In this document: one piece after another, positions 50,548 to 59,639 of the stretch
Layout: each line of letters starts with the position of its first letter
How positions within the stretch are numbered: the first letter of the stretch is position 1
Assembly (NCBI GenBank): GCA_963704615.1
Contig: OY969923.1
Span: 744,001 to 808,000, forward strand
DNA length: 64,000 nucleotides
Reading direction: 5' to 3'
DNA from: Bog-756 sp963704615
GTDB lineage: Bacteria > Actinomycetota > Acidimicrobiia > Acidimicrobiales > RAAP-2
Made by a program: the position numbers and the translations under genes
Notes under the pieces: generated by a model
Told to the model about the DNA's origin: nothing
Databases searched by the model: none
Seen by the model: only the letters and a program-made list of their open reading frames with translations

Positions 50548-51531
50548 TCACTCCGCGGGAGCGTCTGCCGGTGCCTCGACCGACCGATCGACTGCGGGGT
50601 CAGCGGATCCGGCCTCGGGCTCGGCTGCCGGCGGGGCGGCACCGTTGGACTCTGGTTCGGGGATGCCATGGGCCTCGGCCCCCGGCTGCACCGCAGCGGG
50701 ACCAGTGGCCGCCGAATCCACCCCGGCCTCGGCGGGCGAGCGCTTGGTGCGGTTGAGGATCTTGCGGCCCAGCCAGGCGACGGGATCGTAGGACGCGTCA
50801 ACCACCCGCTCCTTCAGCGGGATGATGGCGTTGTCAGTGATCTTGATGTGCTCGGGGCAGACCTCGGTGCAGCACTTGGTGATGTTGCACTTACCCAGAC
50901 CCTGGTCCTGGCGGAGCAGCTCGCGCCGATCGTTCACATCGAGGGGGTGCATCTCCAGCTCGGCCGAGCGGGCGAAGAAGCGCGGGCCGGCAAAAGCCGT
51001 CTTGTTCTCCTCATGATCACGGATGACGTGACAGACGTTCTGGCACAGATAGCACTCGATGCACTTGCGGAACTCCTGGCTCCGCTCGACGTCGATCTGC
51101 TGCATGCGGTACCCGCCGGCCTTCTCCTCGTCGACCGTCTTGGCTCGGGGAGTGAACGCCGGGATCCGCTTGGCCACCTCATAGTTGTAGGAGACGTCGG
51201 TGACCAGGTCGCGCAGGATGGGGAAGGCTCGCATCGGGGCCACCGTCACCGGCTCCCCCGCTGGAAGGGTGTCCATCCGGGTCATGCACAAGAGAGCCGG
51301 CATCCCGTTGATCTCCGCCGAACACGAGCCGCACTTTCCCGCCTTGCAGTTCCACCGGCACGCCAGATCCGGCGCCTGGGTGGCCTGCACCCGATGGATC
51401 ACGTCGAGGACCACCTCACCATCCTGGGCCGGCAGCACGTACTCGGTGAATTCGCCTCCGGTCTCGTCACCACGCCATACGTGCATGGTCACGTCCCCGT
51501 CGGCACCGCCGCCGGAAACATCCTCGGCCAT
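50548..51531 (-). CDS. sdhB: succinate dehydrogenase iron-sulphur subunit
   Basis: SdhB passes electrons from SdhA to the membrane anchor. The 2Fe-2S ligands are in CRWNCKAGKCGSCSAEINGM. The 4Fe-4S and 3Fe-4S ligands are in CIECYLCQNVCHVI and CNITKCCTEVCPEHI. The protein is 327 residues because of an Ala/Pro/Glu-rich tail of about 65 residues after residue 260, which is unusual. The ATG shares one base with the sdhA stop (TGATG). Confidence 0.94.
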   Translation of the reverse strand: MAEDVSGGGADGDVTMHVWRGDETGGEFTEYVLPAQDGEVVLDVIHRVQATQAPDLACRWNCKAGKCGSCSAEINGMPALLCMTRMDTLPAGEPVTVAPMRAFPILRDLVTDVSYNYEVAKRIPAFTPRAKTVDEEKAGGYRMQQIDVERSQEFRKCIECYLCQNVCHVIRDHEENKTAFAGPRFFARSAELEMHPLDVNDRRELLRQDQGLGKCNITKCCTEVCPEHIKITDNAIIPLKERVVDASYDPVAWLGRKILNRTKRSPAEAGVDSAATGPAAVQPGAEAHGIPEPESNGAAPPAAEPEAGSADPAVDRSVEAPADAPAE

Positions 51532-53366
51532 CAGGTCGCCTCCTCGAGCAGTTCTTTCAGATCGTCGGGCATCTCGGGGATCGGGTCGGGTTCGACGGTG
51601 ATCGAGAGGAGCGACGGTGTCCCGCCGGCGCCCCCCGAGTCACTCACCGGGATGCGTTCGACGAAGTTGACCCGGCCCATCTCGGCATCGGGCTGGGGAT
51701 AGTCGTCCCGGGTGTGCCCGCCGCGGCTCTCCTTGCGGTTGATGGCTCCGAGGGTGGTGCACCGCGACACGGTGAGCATGGCGGGGAGGTCGGTGGTCAG
51801 GTTCCATCCTGGGTTGTAGCGACGCCCGCCTTCCACCGACACCCGGCCGGCCCGCTCCTCGAGTGCGTCGAGCATGACCAGGGCCTCGTCGAGCTCGGGG
51901 CCGGTCCGGATGATGCCGACCAGACTCTGCATGACTTCTTGGAGGTCGTGGTGGACCTCGTAGGGGTTCTCGCCGCCCTCTTTTTCGAAGGGGGCCACCG
52001 TCGCCTCCACCACGGCGTCGACCGCTCCCTCGTCGAGGTGGATCGAGCCGGTCCGGTCCTGGGCGAAGTCGGCCGCCCCGATGCCCGCCCTCCGCCCGAA
52101 CACGAGGAGGTCGGAGAGCGAGTTGCCGCCGAGCCGATTGGCGCCGTGCATCCCCCCGGCCACCTCACCGGCCGCGAACAGCCCGGGCACGGTGGTGGCC
52201 GCGGTGTCCGCATCCACCCGGACCCCCCCCATGATGTAGTGGCAGGTCGGTCCCACCTCCATGGCTTCGGCGGTGATGTCCACACCGGCCAGCTCCTTGA
52301 ACTGGTGGTACATGGAGGGCAGGCGGCGCCGGATGTCCTCGGCCGACCTCCGGCTGGCGATGTCGAGGAACACGCCCCCGTGCGGGCTCCCCCGACCGGC
52401 TTTCACCTCGCTGTTGATGGAGCGGGCCACCTCGTCGCGAGGGAGAAGCTCGGGCGGTCGTCGGCCGGCCGAGTGGTCGTCGTACCACTTGTCGGCCTCG
52501 TCCTCCGAGTCGGCCGTCTCGGCCGCGAACATCGGGGGGATGTAGTCGAACATGAACCGCTTGCCCTCCGAGTTGCGCAGCACGCCACCATCGCCGCGCA
52601 CGCCCTCGGTGACCAGGATCCCCCGGACGGACAGCGGCCACACCATCCCGGTGGGATGGAATTGCACCGCCTCCATGTCGATCAGGTCAGCACCGGCCCA
52701 CAGCGACATGGCGTGGCCGTCGCCGGTCGACTCCCACGAGTTCGAGGTGTACAACCAGCTCTTGCCCACGCCGCCGGTGGCCATCACCACCGCCTTGGCC
52801 CTGAACACCACGAACTCCCCGGACGGTCGCCAGTATCCGATCAGTCCGGAGACCACGCCGTCGGCGTCGTGCACCAGGCGGAGCACCTTGACCTCCATGA
52901 AGACCTCGATGCCGTCGGCGACTGCTTTCTGTTGCAGGGTACGGATCATCTCGAGCCCGGTCCTGTCCCCCACGTGGGCCAGCCGGGCGAAGCGGTGGCC
53001 ACCGAAGTCGCGCTGGAGGATCAGGCCGTCTTTGGTCCGGTCGAACAGCGCCCCCCAGTCCTCGAGCTCGCGCACCCGATCGGGCGATTCCTGGGCGTGG
53101 AGCTGGGCCATGCGCCAGTTGTTGAGCATCTTGCCCCCGCGCATGGTGTCCCGGAAGTGGACCATCCAGTTGTCCTCGGCGTAGACGTTCCCCAACGACG
53201 CGGCCACACCTCCCTCGGCCATCACGGTGTGGGCCTTGCCCAGCAGCGACTTGCACACCAGCGCCGTGCGCAGTCCCCGGGCGCGCGCCTCGATGGCTGC
53301 TCGCAGCCCTGCTCCGCCGGCGCCGACGATGATGACGTCGAAGTCGTGGGTCTCGTACTCAGGCAT
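51531..53366 (-). CDS. sdhA: succinate dehydrogenase flavoprotein subunit
   Basis: SdhA oxidises succinate with covalently bound FAD. The 611-residue protein has VIIVGAGGAGLRAAIEA, the FAD-linking His in KAHTVMAEGGVAASLG, MEAVQFHPTGM, and LFAAGEVAGGMHGANRLGGNS. The order sdhC-sdhA-sdhB and the long anchor subunit match the mycobacterial Sdh1 type rather than the classical SdhCDAB. It is preceded by sdhC by 14 nt. Confidence 0.95.
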   Translation of the reverse strand: MPEYETHDFDVIIVGAGGAGLRAAIEARARGLRTALVCKSLLGKAHTVMAEGGVAASLGNVYAEDNWMVHFRDTMRGGKMLNNWRMAQLHAQESPDRVRELEDWGALFDRTKDGLILQRDFGGHRFARLAHVGDRTGLEMIRTLQQKAVADGIEVFMEVKVLRLVHDADGVVSGLIGYWRPSGEFVVFRAKAVVMATGGVGKSWLYTSNSWESTGDGHAMSLWAGADLIDMEAVQFHPTGMVWPLSVRGILVTEGVRGDGGVLRNSEGKRFMFDYIPPMFAAETADSEDEADKWYDDHSAGRRPPELLPRDEVARSINSEVKAGRGSPHGGVFLDIASRRSAEDIRRRLPSMYHQFKELAGVDITAEAMEVGPTCHYIMGGVRVDADTAATTVPGLFAAGEVAGGMHGANRLGGNSLSDLLVFGRRAGIGAADFAQDRTGSIHLDEGAVDAVVEATVAPFEKEGGENPYEVHHDLQEVMQSLVGIIRTGPELDEALVMLDALEERAGRVSVEGGRRYNPGWNLTTDLPAMLTVSRCTTLGAINRKESRGGHTRDDYPQPDAEMGRVNFVERIPVSDSGGAGGTPSLLSITVEPDPIPEMPDDLKELLEEAT

Positions 53367-53380
53367 GTGATCCGGACCTC

Positions 53381-54214
53381 TCAGAAGTGGAAGCCATAGT
53401 CGTGGATGGTCCCACTGGCTACCAGTCGAACGTAGAGATCGGTGAAGGCCACGAACACCAGGCTCATCCACGCGAACACCATGTGACGGGCGTTGAGCGG
53501 GGACAGGGCCTTCCACACCCGGTGACGGACGGGAGCGGTGGAGAACTGCTTGACCCCGCCGCCGCACAGGTGGCGGCACGCGTGGCAGCTGAGCGAGTAG
53601 AGCCACAGGAGGGAGGCGTTGATAACCAGCACCGCCGTTCCCACGCTGAACCCGAGGCCGACGCCCGGTTGGCGGAAGGCCTCGATGGCGTCGATGGTCA
53701 AGATGACGTTGAGGATGAGACCGAAATAGAAGAAGTAGCGGTGGAGATTCTGCAGGAGCAGCGGGAAACGGGACTCCCCGGTGTAGGAGCCGTGGGCGTC
53801 CGACACCGCGCACCCGGGAGGAGCCAGCCAGAACGACCGGTAGTAGGCCTTGCGGTAGTAGTAGCAGGTCAGTCGGAAGCCGAGCGGGAAGATCAGGACC
53901 AACAGGGCGGGTGAGATCGTCCACCAGGTGATCACCGAGCTCGGGTGGCTGCCCGGTACGCAGCTCTCGACCAGGCATGGCGAGTAGAACGGCGAGAGGA
54001 GGTTGCGGTGCAGGGCGGCCCCCGCGTAGTAGTCCTTGTTCACGAACGCCGCCCAGGTCGAGTAGGCGACGAAGGCGGTCAGCACGGTCACGGTCACGAC
54101 CGGCTGGATCCACCACCTGTCCTGGCGCAGTGTGGGGATCGAGGGACCACCCCGAACCCCGCCCAGAACCACCGGGGTCACCGGGGTGACTGGGGTGTCC
54201 TCCAACGTGGTCAC
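53381..54214 (-). CDS. sdhC: succinate dehydrogenase membrane anchor, Sdh1 type
   Basis: The 277-residue membrane subunit has about five transmembrane helices (near 41-63, 92-116, 153-175, 183-205 and 243-265). His residues occur at QNLHRYFFYF, CHACRHLC and LNARHMVFAW. Single long anchors like this accompany the mycobacterial Sdh1 flavoprotein. Whether haem is bound cannot be told. GTG 54214 follows GAGGGAGACG. It is divergent from a LysR gene, which may regulate it. Confidence 0.88.
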   Translation of the reverse strand: MTTLEDTPVTPVTPVVLGGVRGGPSIPTLRQDRWWIQPVVTVTVLTAFVAYSTWAAFVNKDYYAGAALHRNLLSPFYSPCLVESCVPGSHPSSVITWWTISPALLVLIFPLGFRLTCYYYRKAYYRSFWLAPPGCAVSDAHGSYTGESRFPLLLQNLHRYFFYFGLILNVILTIDAIEAFRQPGVGLGFSVGTAVLVINASLLWLYSLSCHACRHLCGGGVKQFSTAPVRHRVWKALSPLNARHMVFAWMSLVFVAFTDLYVRLVASGTIHDYGFHF

Positions 54215-54318
54215 GTTCGTCTCCCTCGTCCTTCTCTCGTCGAACTGTCCTCGAACGGCGGGCTCGGCCGCCTCACGGGCACAGGGTACCGAGTCTCCGG
54301 GCAGAAGTCGAAGACATA

Positions 54319-54331
54319 TCTCGTCTTGAGA
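54319..54331 (+). promoter_or_regulatory. T-N11-A LysR-type box
   Basis: TCTC-GTCTT-GAGA is a dyad with the T-N11-A form used by LysR regulators. It ends 3 nt before the LysR gene's -10-like hexamer and is about 105 nt upstream of sdhC, so it could serve both genes. Confidence 0.4.
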
Positions 54332-54334
54332 CCA

Positions 54335-54340
54335 TAGGAT
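54335..54340 (+). promoter_or_regulatory. -10-like hexamer before the LysR gene
   Basis: TAGGAT lies 6 nt before ATG 54347, and no ribosome-binding site is seen. Confidence 0.55.
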
Positions 54341-54346
54341 TTCTCT

Positions 54347-55276
54347 ATGCTCCCGGCCATTCACCAGCTCCGGTACTTCCTGGCCGTGGCCGAGGACGGC
54401 CAGTTCACCAGGGCGGCTGAGCGCCTGCAGGTGGCCCAGCCCTCGGTCAGCGCCCAGATCCGCCGGCTGGAAGCGCTGTTGGGCACGCCGCTCTTCCACC
54501 GGGGCCCCGGCCCGGTCACCCTCACCGACGCCGGCGCCATCTTGTTGCCGATCGCCCGCCGGGTGGTCGCCGACCTGAGCTCGATCGAGAGCGAGATTTC
54601 CGGGCTCGAGAAACTGCTCCGGGGGCACGTGGCCATCGGTGCCACCCCGAGCCTGAGCGCCACCCTGTTGCCGAGCGTGCTCGGTCGCTACCACCGCTTG
54701 CATCCGGGCGTCGCCATCCGGGTGTCCGAGCAGGGTTCACCCCAACTGGTGGACGAGCTGTTGGCCGGGACGCTCGATCTGGCCCTCGCCATCGCCCCGG
54801 TGCAGTTGAGGGGATTGGTCAGCGTGGCCCTCGCCGAGGAGGAGCTGGTCGTGGTGACCACACCCGACCACCCGCTGAGTCGGCACCGCGCCGTGACGGT
54901 CACCCAGTTGGCCGAGTATCCGATGGTGATGTTCCGGCCCGGATACGACCTGCGCACCTCGACGCTCACGTCCTTTGCCGAACACGGCGTCGAGCCGATG
55001 GTGGCCGTCGAGGGTGGCGAGATGGGGAGCGTTCTCGCCCTGGTCGCCGCCGGGCTGGGTGCGGCCGTGGTGCCCGGCATCGTCGCCACCGGCGACACCC
55101 GGCTCCGGGTCAGTCGCTTTCGCAAACCGGCGCCCACCCGCACCATTGCTCTGGTTCGCCGGGACGACCGTGTTCCCTCGCGCGCCGCCGAGGCGCTGGC
55201 GACGGCCTTCACCGACGGGATCACCGCCGCCGGCTGGCCGGGACCGATGCCACCGGGAATGCGGCTCTTCCGGTAA
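54347..55276 (+). CDS. LysR family transcriptional regulator
   Basis: The N-terminal winged helix reads HQLRYFLAVAEDGQFTRAAE then LQVAQPSVSAQIRRLEALLG. The substrate-binding domain spans about 90-300 (IGATPSLSATLLPSVLGRYH). It has 309 residues, the usual LTTR length, and resembles OxyR/CynR-type members. The coinducer is unknown. The divergent arrangement with sdhCAB makes control of succinate oxidation the obvious hypothesis. Confidence 0.92.
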   Translation: MLPAIHQLRYFLAVAEDGQFTRAAERLQVAQPSVSAQIRRLEALLGTPLFHRGPGPVTLTDAGAILLPIARRVVADLSSIESEISGLEKLLRGHVAIGATPSLSATLLPSVLGRYHRLHPGVAIRVSEQGSPQLVDELLAGTLDLALAIAPVQLRGLVSVALAEEELVVVTTPDHPLSRHRAVTVTQLAEYPMVMFRPGYDLRTSTLTSFAEHGVEPMVAVEGGEMGSVLALVAAGLGAAVVPGIVATGDTRLRVSRFRKPAPTRTIALVRRDDRVPSRAAEALATAFTDGITAAGWPGPMPPGMRLFR

Positions 55277-55406
55277 GCGCCCGGGGTCCGGTGTCGCCGG
55301 CCCCGGTGCACGGCTGGTTGTGAGTTCCCGCCCGGACGGCCCAGGGGTCGGTCCCGACTCGTCCCTGGCCGAAGGGTGCGACGCTCCACGGCTCGAATCC
55401 CCCGCG

Positions 55407-55412
55407 TAGGCT
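55407..55412 (+). promoter_or_regulatory. -10-like hexamer before the MoxR gene
   Basis: TAGGCT lies 7 nt before ATG 55420. Confidence 0.55.
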
Positions 55413-55419
55413 TCGGCCC

Positions 55420-56937
55420 ATGACCTCGCCGGAGCCCTCTGACCCCTCGGACGCCGGTTCGGGCGCCCTCGATGACGCCGTGCGCACCACGCCTCCACCG
55501 GACGTGACGTCGCTCGGGCGCCTGCGGGAGTCGGGATGGAAGTCCATTCCGGTAGCCGAGGAGATCCGGCGCAATGCCTCGATCCGCATCGCCGCCGGTG
55601 AGCCGTTGGTGACCGGGGTGTTGGGCTTCGAAGACACCGTCCTCCCCCAACTGGAGAACGCGGTGCTGGCCGGGCACGACATCATCCTGCTGGGCGAGCG
55701 CGGCCAGGCCAAGACCCGCATCATCCGCTCGATGGTCGCGCTCCTCGACGAGTGGCTGCCCATCGTCGCCCACTCCGAGATCAACGACGACCCGTACCAC
55801 CCGATCTCCCGCTTTGCCAAAGATCTGGCCGCCGAGGCCGGGGACGACCTGCCGGTGTCGTGGGTGCACCGCAGCGATCGCTACGGCGAGAAGCTGGCCA
55901 CGCCGGACACCTCGATCGCCGACCTGATCGGCGAGGTCGACCCCATCCGGGTGGCCGAGGGCCGTTACCTCTCCGACGAGCTCACCATCCACTACGGGCT
56001 CGTCCCCCGGCTCAATCGGGGCATCTTCGCGGTCAACGAGCTCCCCGACCTGGCCGAGCGCATCCAGGTGGGCCTGCTCAACGTGCTCGAGGAGAGGGAC
56101 GTGCAGATCCGGGGACACCGGGTTCGCCTGCCCCTGGACATCATGCTGGTGGCCACGGCCAATCCTGAGGACTACACCAACCGCGGTCGGATCATCACGC
56201 CGCTGAAGGACCGCTTCGGCGCGCAGATCCGCACCCACTATCCGCCCGACGCCGCCACCGAGTTGAGGATCGCCGAAATGGAGGCCGAGCTTCCCGGCCA
56301 GGACAACCTCGGCGATGAGCGGAGGGGCGAGGGCGCGGTGGGCCACCCCCGGGTCGAGATGCCCGACTTCATGGCCGACGTGGTGGCCGAGTTGAGCCAG
56401 CTGGCCCGCGAGAGCCCCCACCTCAACCAGCGATCCGGCGTCTCGGTGCGCCTGACCATCGCCAACTACGAGACGCTGGTGGCCAATGCCACCCGCCGAG
56501 CTCTTCGCAACGGCGAGGCCGAGGCGGTTCCCCGGGTGTCCGACCTCCAGGCGCTGGTACCTTCCACCCAAGGCAAGGTGGAGGTCGAGTCCCTCGAGGA
56601 AGGACGCGAGGAGATCCTGTTGGCCCAGCTGATGTCGGCCGCCGTGCTCATCGTCTTCCGTCGCCGGGTGGTCCTGGCCGACCCCCCGAGCGTGGTCGGC
56701 TCGTTCACCGCGGAGACCGTCATCCACGCCGGGGACGACCTCCCGTCCTCGGCCTACGCCGCCACCCTGTCCCAGCTGCCGGCGCTCGCCGCCCCGGTCG
56801 TGGCCCTGACCGGAGGATCGGAGGACCCCGGTCTGGTGGCCAGCGCGGTGGAGTTCCTGCTGGAAGGTCTGCATCTGACCAAGCGTCTCAACAAGGAGGC
56901 GGCTGGACCTCGGGCGATCTATCGGGGCCGGGGATGA
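55420..56937 (+). CDS. MoxR/magnesium-chelatase-like AAA+ ATPase
   Basis: This AAA+ protein probably works with the VWA protein encoded next, as MoxR-VWA pairs do in chaperone-like or metal-insertion roles. Walker A is GERGQAKT (92-99). The Walker B region is GIFAVNELPDLAERIQVGLL, with Asn where Asp is usual. Sensor 1 is VATANPEDYTNRGR. It has 505 residues, with an acidic N-terminal extension of about 35 residues. The stop overlaps the VWA gene (ATGA). Confidence 0.9.
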   Translation: MTSPEPSDPSDAGSGALDDAVRTTPPPDVTSLGRLRESGWKSIPVAEEIRRNASIRIAAGEPLVTGVLGFEDTVLPQLENAVLAGHDIILLGERGQAKTRIIRSMVALLDEWLPIVAHSEINDDPYHPISRFAKDLAAEAGDDLPVSWVHRSDRYGEKLATPDTSIADLIGEVDPIRVAEGRYLSDELTIHYGLVPRLNRGIFAVNELPDLAERIQVGLLNVLEERDVQIRGHRVRLPLDIMLVATANPEDYTNRGRIITPLKDRFGAQIRTHYPPDAATELRIAEMEAELPGQDNLGDERRGEGAVGHPRVEMPDFMADVVAELSQLARESPHLNQRSGVSVRLTIANYETLVANATRRALRNGEAEAVPRVSDLQALVPSTQGKVEVESLEEGREEILLAQLMSAAVLIVFRRRVVLADPPSVVGSFTAETVIHAGDDLPSSAYAATLSQLPALAAPVVALTGGSEDPGLVASAVEFLLEGLHLTKRLNKEAAGPRAIYRGRG

Positions 56938-58967
56938 CCTGGCGCTTCGACTACCGGCGCTGGGACGGCACCCAGGAATCGCTGATCGACGACACCGACG
57001 CGGTGCTCAAGCAGCTGACCGACGATCTGCTGGCCAACGGCGACCTCCACGAGGCCCTCCAGAGGATGCTCAACCGGGGGTGGCGGGCACCGGACGGTAC
57101 CGAGGTCCAGGGTTTGCGCGACCTCCTCGACCAGCTGCGTCTGGAACGGGAGGAGCAGCTCGATCGCGGTGACCTGGGGGGTGCCTACCGAGAGGTGGCC
57201 GACGAGCTTCGCCAGGTCCTCGACGAGGAGCGGACCGGCATCGACCAGCTCGAAGCCGACGCCCGCGACTCGGGGGACCAGCGCCGCCAAGAGGTCACCG
57301 ACGAGGTGGCCTCCGAGCGTCGGATGCAACTCGACCTTCTCCCCGGCGACCTGGTCGGCATGGTGCGCGGGCTGCAGAACTACGAGTTCGTGTCCTCCGA
57401 GGCGCGCCAGCACTTCGAGGAATTGGTCGAGCGGCTGCGGGAGGAGGTGGCCCGGACCTACTTCGAGCAGATGTCGGACGCCCTGGCCAATCCCGACCCC
57501 GAGCAGCTGGCCCGCATGCGGGAGATGTTCGACGCCCTGAACCGGATGATCGAGCAGCGCGAAGCCGGCGAGGAGATCGATCCGTCCTTCGAGTCGTTCA
57601 TGGACAACTTCGGCGACATGTTCCCCGAGAACCCCGCCAATCTCGACGAGCTGCTCGAGCAGCTGGCGGCCCGTATGGCCGCGGCCCAAGCCATGTGGAA
57701 CTCGATGACCCCCGAGCAGCGTTCCCAGCTGCAGGGCCTGGCCGAGTCCCTGCTCGAGGACCTCGACCTGCGTTGGCAGGTCGACCGCCTGGCCGGCAAC
57801 CTCCAGCGGGCCGTCCCTGGCGCGGGCTGGGAACAGCGTTACCGCTTCAGTGGCGATCAGCCGATGGGGATGGGTGAGGGGACCGACGCCGCCGGGCGGC
57901 TACGTGATCTGGACGAGCTCGAGAGCTTCCTCCGCTCGGCTACCTCGCCGGCGGCACTGTCGGAGGTCGACGTGGACAAGGTCCGCAAGCACCTGGGCGA
58001 TGACGCGGCCAAGTCCCTCGATCGCCTGTCCCAGCTGGCCAAGCAGTTGGCCGACGCCGGGCTCATCGATCAGCGCGAGGGTCGATTCGAGCTGACCCCC
58101 AAGGGCATACGCCGGATCGGCCAGCAGGCACTCTCAGACCTGTTCGACCAACTGGACAAGGACCGGGTCGGCAATCACCGCACCACATGGACGGGGACCG
58201 GCCACGACCGGGAGGAGACGACCAAGCCCTACGAGTTCGGTGACCCGTTCAATCTCGACCTCTCCCGAACCGTCCACAATGCCGTGCGCCGGGGGGGGAG
58301 TGGCGTTCCTGTCCGGCTGGCGCCGAAGGACTTCGAGGTCATCGAGACCGAGGCCCTGACCCGGTCGGCCACCGTGCTGCTCCTCGACCTGTCGTTGTCC
58401 ATGCCCATGCGCGACAACTTCGTCCCCGCCAAAAAGATGGCGATGGCCCTGCACACCCTGATCTCCCAGCGCTTCCCACGCGACTATCTGGGCCTGGTCG
58501 GCTTCTCCGAGGTGGCCCGGGTCATCGAGGCCGAGGACCTGCCCACGGTGAGTTGGGACTACGTCTACGGCACCAACCTCCAGCACGGGCTGATCCTGGC
58601 CCGCAAGATGCTGGCCCACCAGGAGGGGACCAAGCAGATCATCCTGGTGACCGACGGTGAGCCCACCGCCCACGTGATCCCCTACGAGGGGGGGATGGGC
58701 TACGACGTGTTCTTCAACTACCCGCCGATACCCGAAACCCTCGAGGTCACCCTGGCCGAGGTCATGCGGTGCACCCGGGCCGGCATCACCATCAACACCT
58801 TCCTCCTCGATCCCGACCGGGGGCTGCAGGGCTTCGTCGAGCAGTTGGCCCGGATCAACCGCGGCCGGACCTTCGCCACCTCGCCCGGCGAGCTCGGCGA
58901 CTACGTCCTGGTCGACTTCCTGGCCCACAAAACCCGGCTCCGCAACCGGGGACGGCGGGCCGGCTGA
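56934..58967 (+). CDS. VWA domain protein, partner of the MoxR ATPase
   Basis: The 677-residue cytoplasmic protein has a long helical, acidic N-terminal half (about 1-330, many Leu/Glu/Arg heptads) and a C-terminal von Willebrand A domain. The MIDAS motif is D485-L-S487-L-S489 (LLLDLSLSMPM), followed by LVTDGEPTAHV. It corresponds to the BatA/YehP-like partners of MoxR ATPases. It is coupled to the ATPase gene by a 4-nt overlap. The target is unknown. Confidence 0.88.
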   Translation: MTWRFDYRRWDGTQESLIDDTDAVLKQLTDDLLANGDLHEALQRMLNRGWRAPDGTEVQGLRDLLDQLRLEREEQLDRGDLGGAYREVADELRQVLDEERTGIDQLEADARDSGDQRRQEVTDEVASERRMQLDLLPGDLVGMVRGLQNYEFVSSEARQHFEELVERLREEVARTYFEQMSDALANPDPEQLARMREMFDALNRMIEQREAGEEIDPSFESFMDNFGDMFPENPANLDELLEQLAARMAAAQAMWNSMTPEQRSQLQGLAESLLEDLDLRWQVDRLAGNLQRAVPGAGWEQRYRFSGDQPMGMGEGTDAAGRLRDLDELESFLRSATSPAALSEVDVDKVRKHLGDDAAKSLDRLSQLAKQLADAGLIDQREGRFELTPKGIRRIGQQALSDLFDQLDKDRVGNHRTTWTGTGHDREETTKPYEFGDPFNLDLSRTVHNAVRRGGSGVPVRLAPKDFEVIETEALTRSATVLLLDLSLSMPMRDNFVPAKKMAMALHTLISQRFPRDYLGLVGFSEVARVIEAEDLPTVSWDYVYGTNLQHGLILARKMLAHQEGTKQIILVTDGEPTAHVIPYEGGMGYDVFFNYPPIPETLEVTLAEVMRCTRAGITINTFLLDPDRGLQGFVEQLARINRGRTFATSPGELGDYVLVDFLAHKTRLRNRGRRAG

Positions 58968-59273
58968 ACCGGTCCTACCCTCCGGTCGGAAACATCGAAG
59001 GCGGGCGACAGGGCGGGGTTGGGGCCCTGCCGCCATCCTGACGCAGGGTCCTCTCCCCACCACCCAACGTGGCTTCTGAACTGGTGCGTCGTGCTCGAGA
59101 TGAGGCCGGGGCCCGGCCCCGGGAGGAGCCGCCACCCTCTTGCGCTCCTGTTCACAAGCAGGTTTTTCTTGCGTTTCCCCCTCCGATAGTGAAAGATGAC
59201 ATATCTGTAGTTACATCCGTGCTATGCGGATCCGTTCGGAACCGCGTGGAATGACTGGGAGGGAGACCTGTCA
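58968..59273. other. 306-nt regulatory gap upstream of whiB
   Basis: No gene is seen. CCGGGGCC-C-GGCCCCGG near 59106-59122 may terminate the VWA transcript. The part from 59155 is AT-rich, includes TGTA-GT-TACA (about 59206-59215) and probably holds the whiB promoter. Confidence 0.45.
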
Positions 59274-59555
59274 ATGGACATGGTGTCATTGATGTACGGG
59301 CCCCAAGAGCGCAGCTGGCAGACCAAGGCCAACTGCATGGGAGTGGACCCTGACCTTTTCTTCCCCGAGCGGGGGGCGTCGACCCGTGAGGCGAAAGAAG
59401 TGTGCCGGGGTTGTGTGGTGCGTGAGGACTGCCTCGAGTATGCCCTGGCCAACGGCGAGAAGTTCGGGATCTGGGGCGGCCTCTCCGAGCGGGAGCGTCG
59501 GCGCCTGCGTCGCCAGCGGGCCATGCAGCGTCGGGCTGTCGTCAGCGCTTCCTGA
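59274..59555 (+). CDS. whiB: WhiB family iron-sulphur transcriptional regulator
   Basis: WhiB-like proteins bind a 4Fe-4S cluster and the primary sigma factor to control division, redox and stress genes. The 93-residue product has C21-X22-C44-X2-C47-X5-C53, the GIWGG turn and a basic tail (SERERRRLRRQRAMQRR). The start ATG 59274 is supported by GGGAGGGAG upstream; ATGs at 59280 and 59292 are less likely. It resembles the WhiB2/WhmD group, but the subgroup is not certain. Confidence 0.93.
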   Translation: MDMVSLMYGPQERSWQTKANCMGVDPDLFFPERGASTREAKEVCRGCVVREDCLEYALANGEKFGIWGGLSERERRRLRRQRAMQRRAVVSAS

Positions 59556-59639
59556 CCCGTCGGCGTCCGGCCTCTTCTCGGCCGGCAACATCGCCTGGCT
59601 CTTCGAGGTCGGCTCCGTCTCGCTTCGGCGTCCCGTGGC

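Noticed and set aside
50230..53399. Long plus-strand open frames (50230-51702 and 51714-53399) opposite SCP2, sdhB and sdhA
   Set aside because: They are antisense shadows in high-GC DNA. The minus strand carries full conserved motifs and the plus frames carry none.
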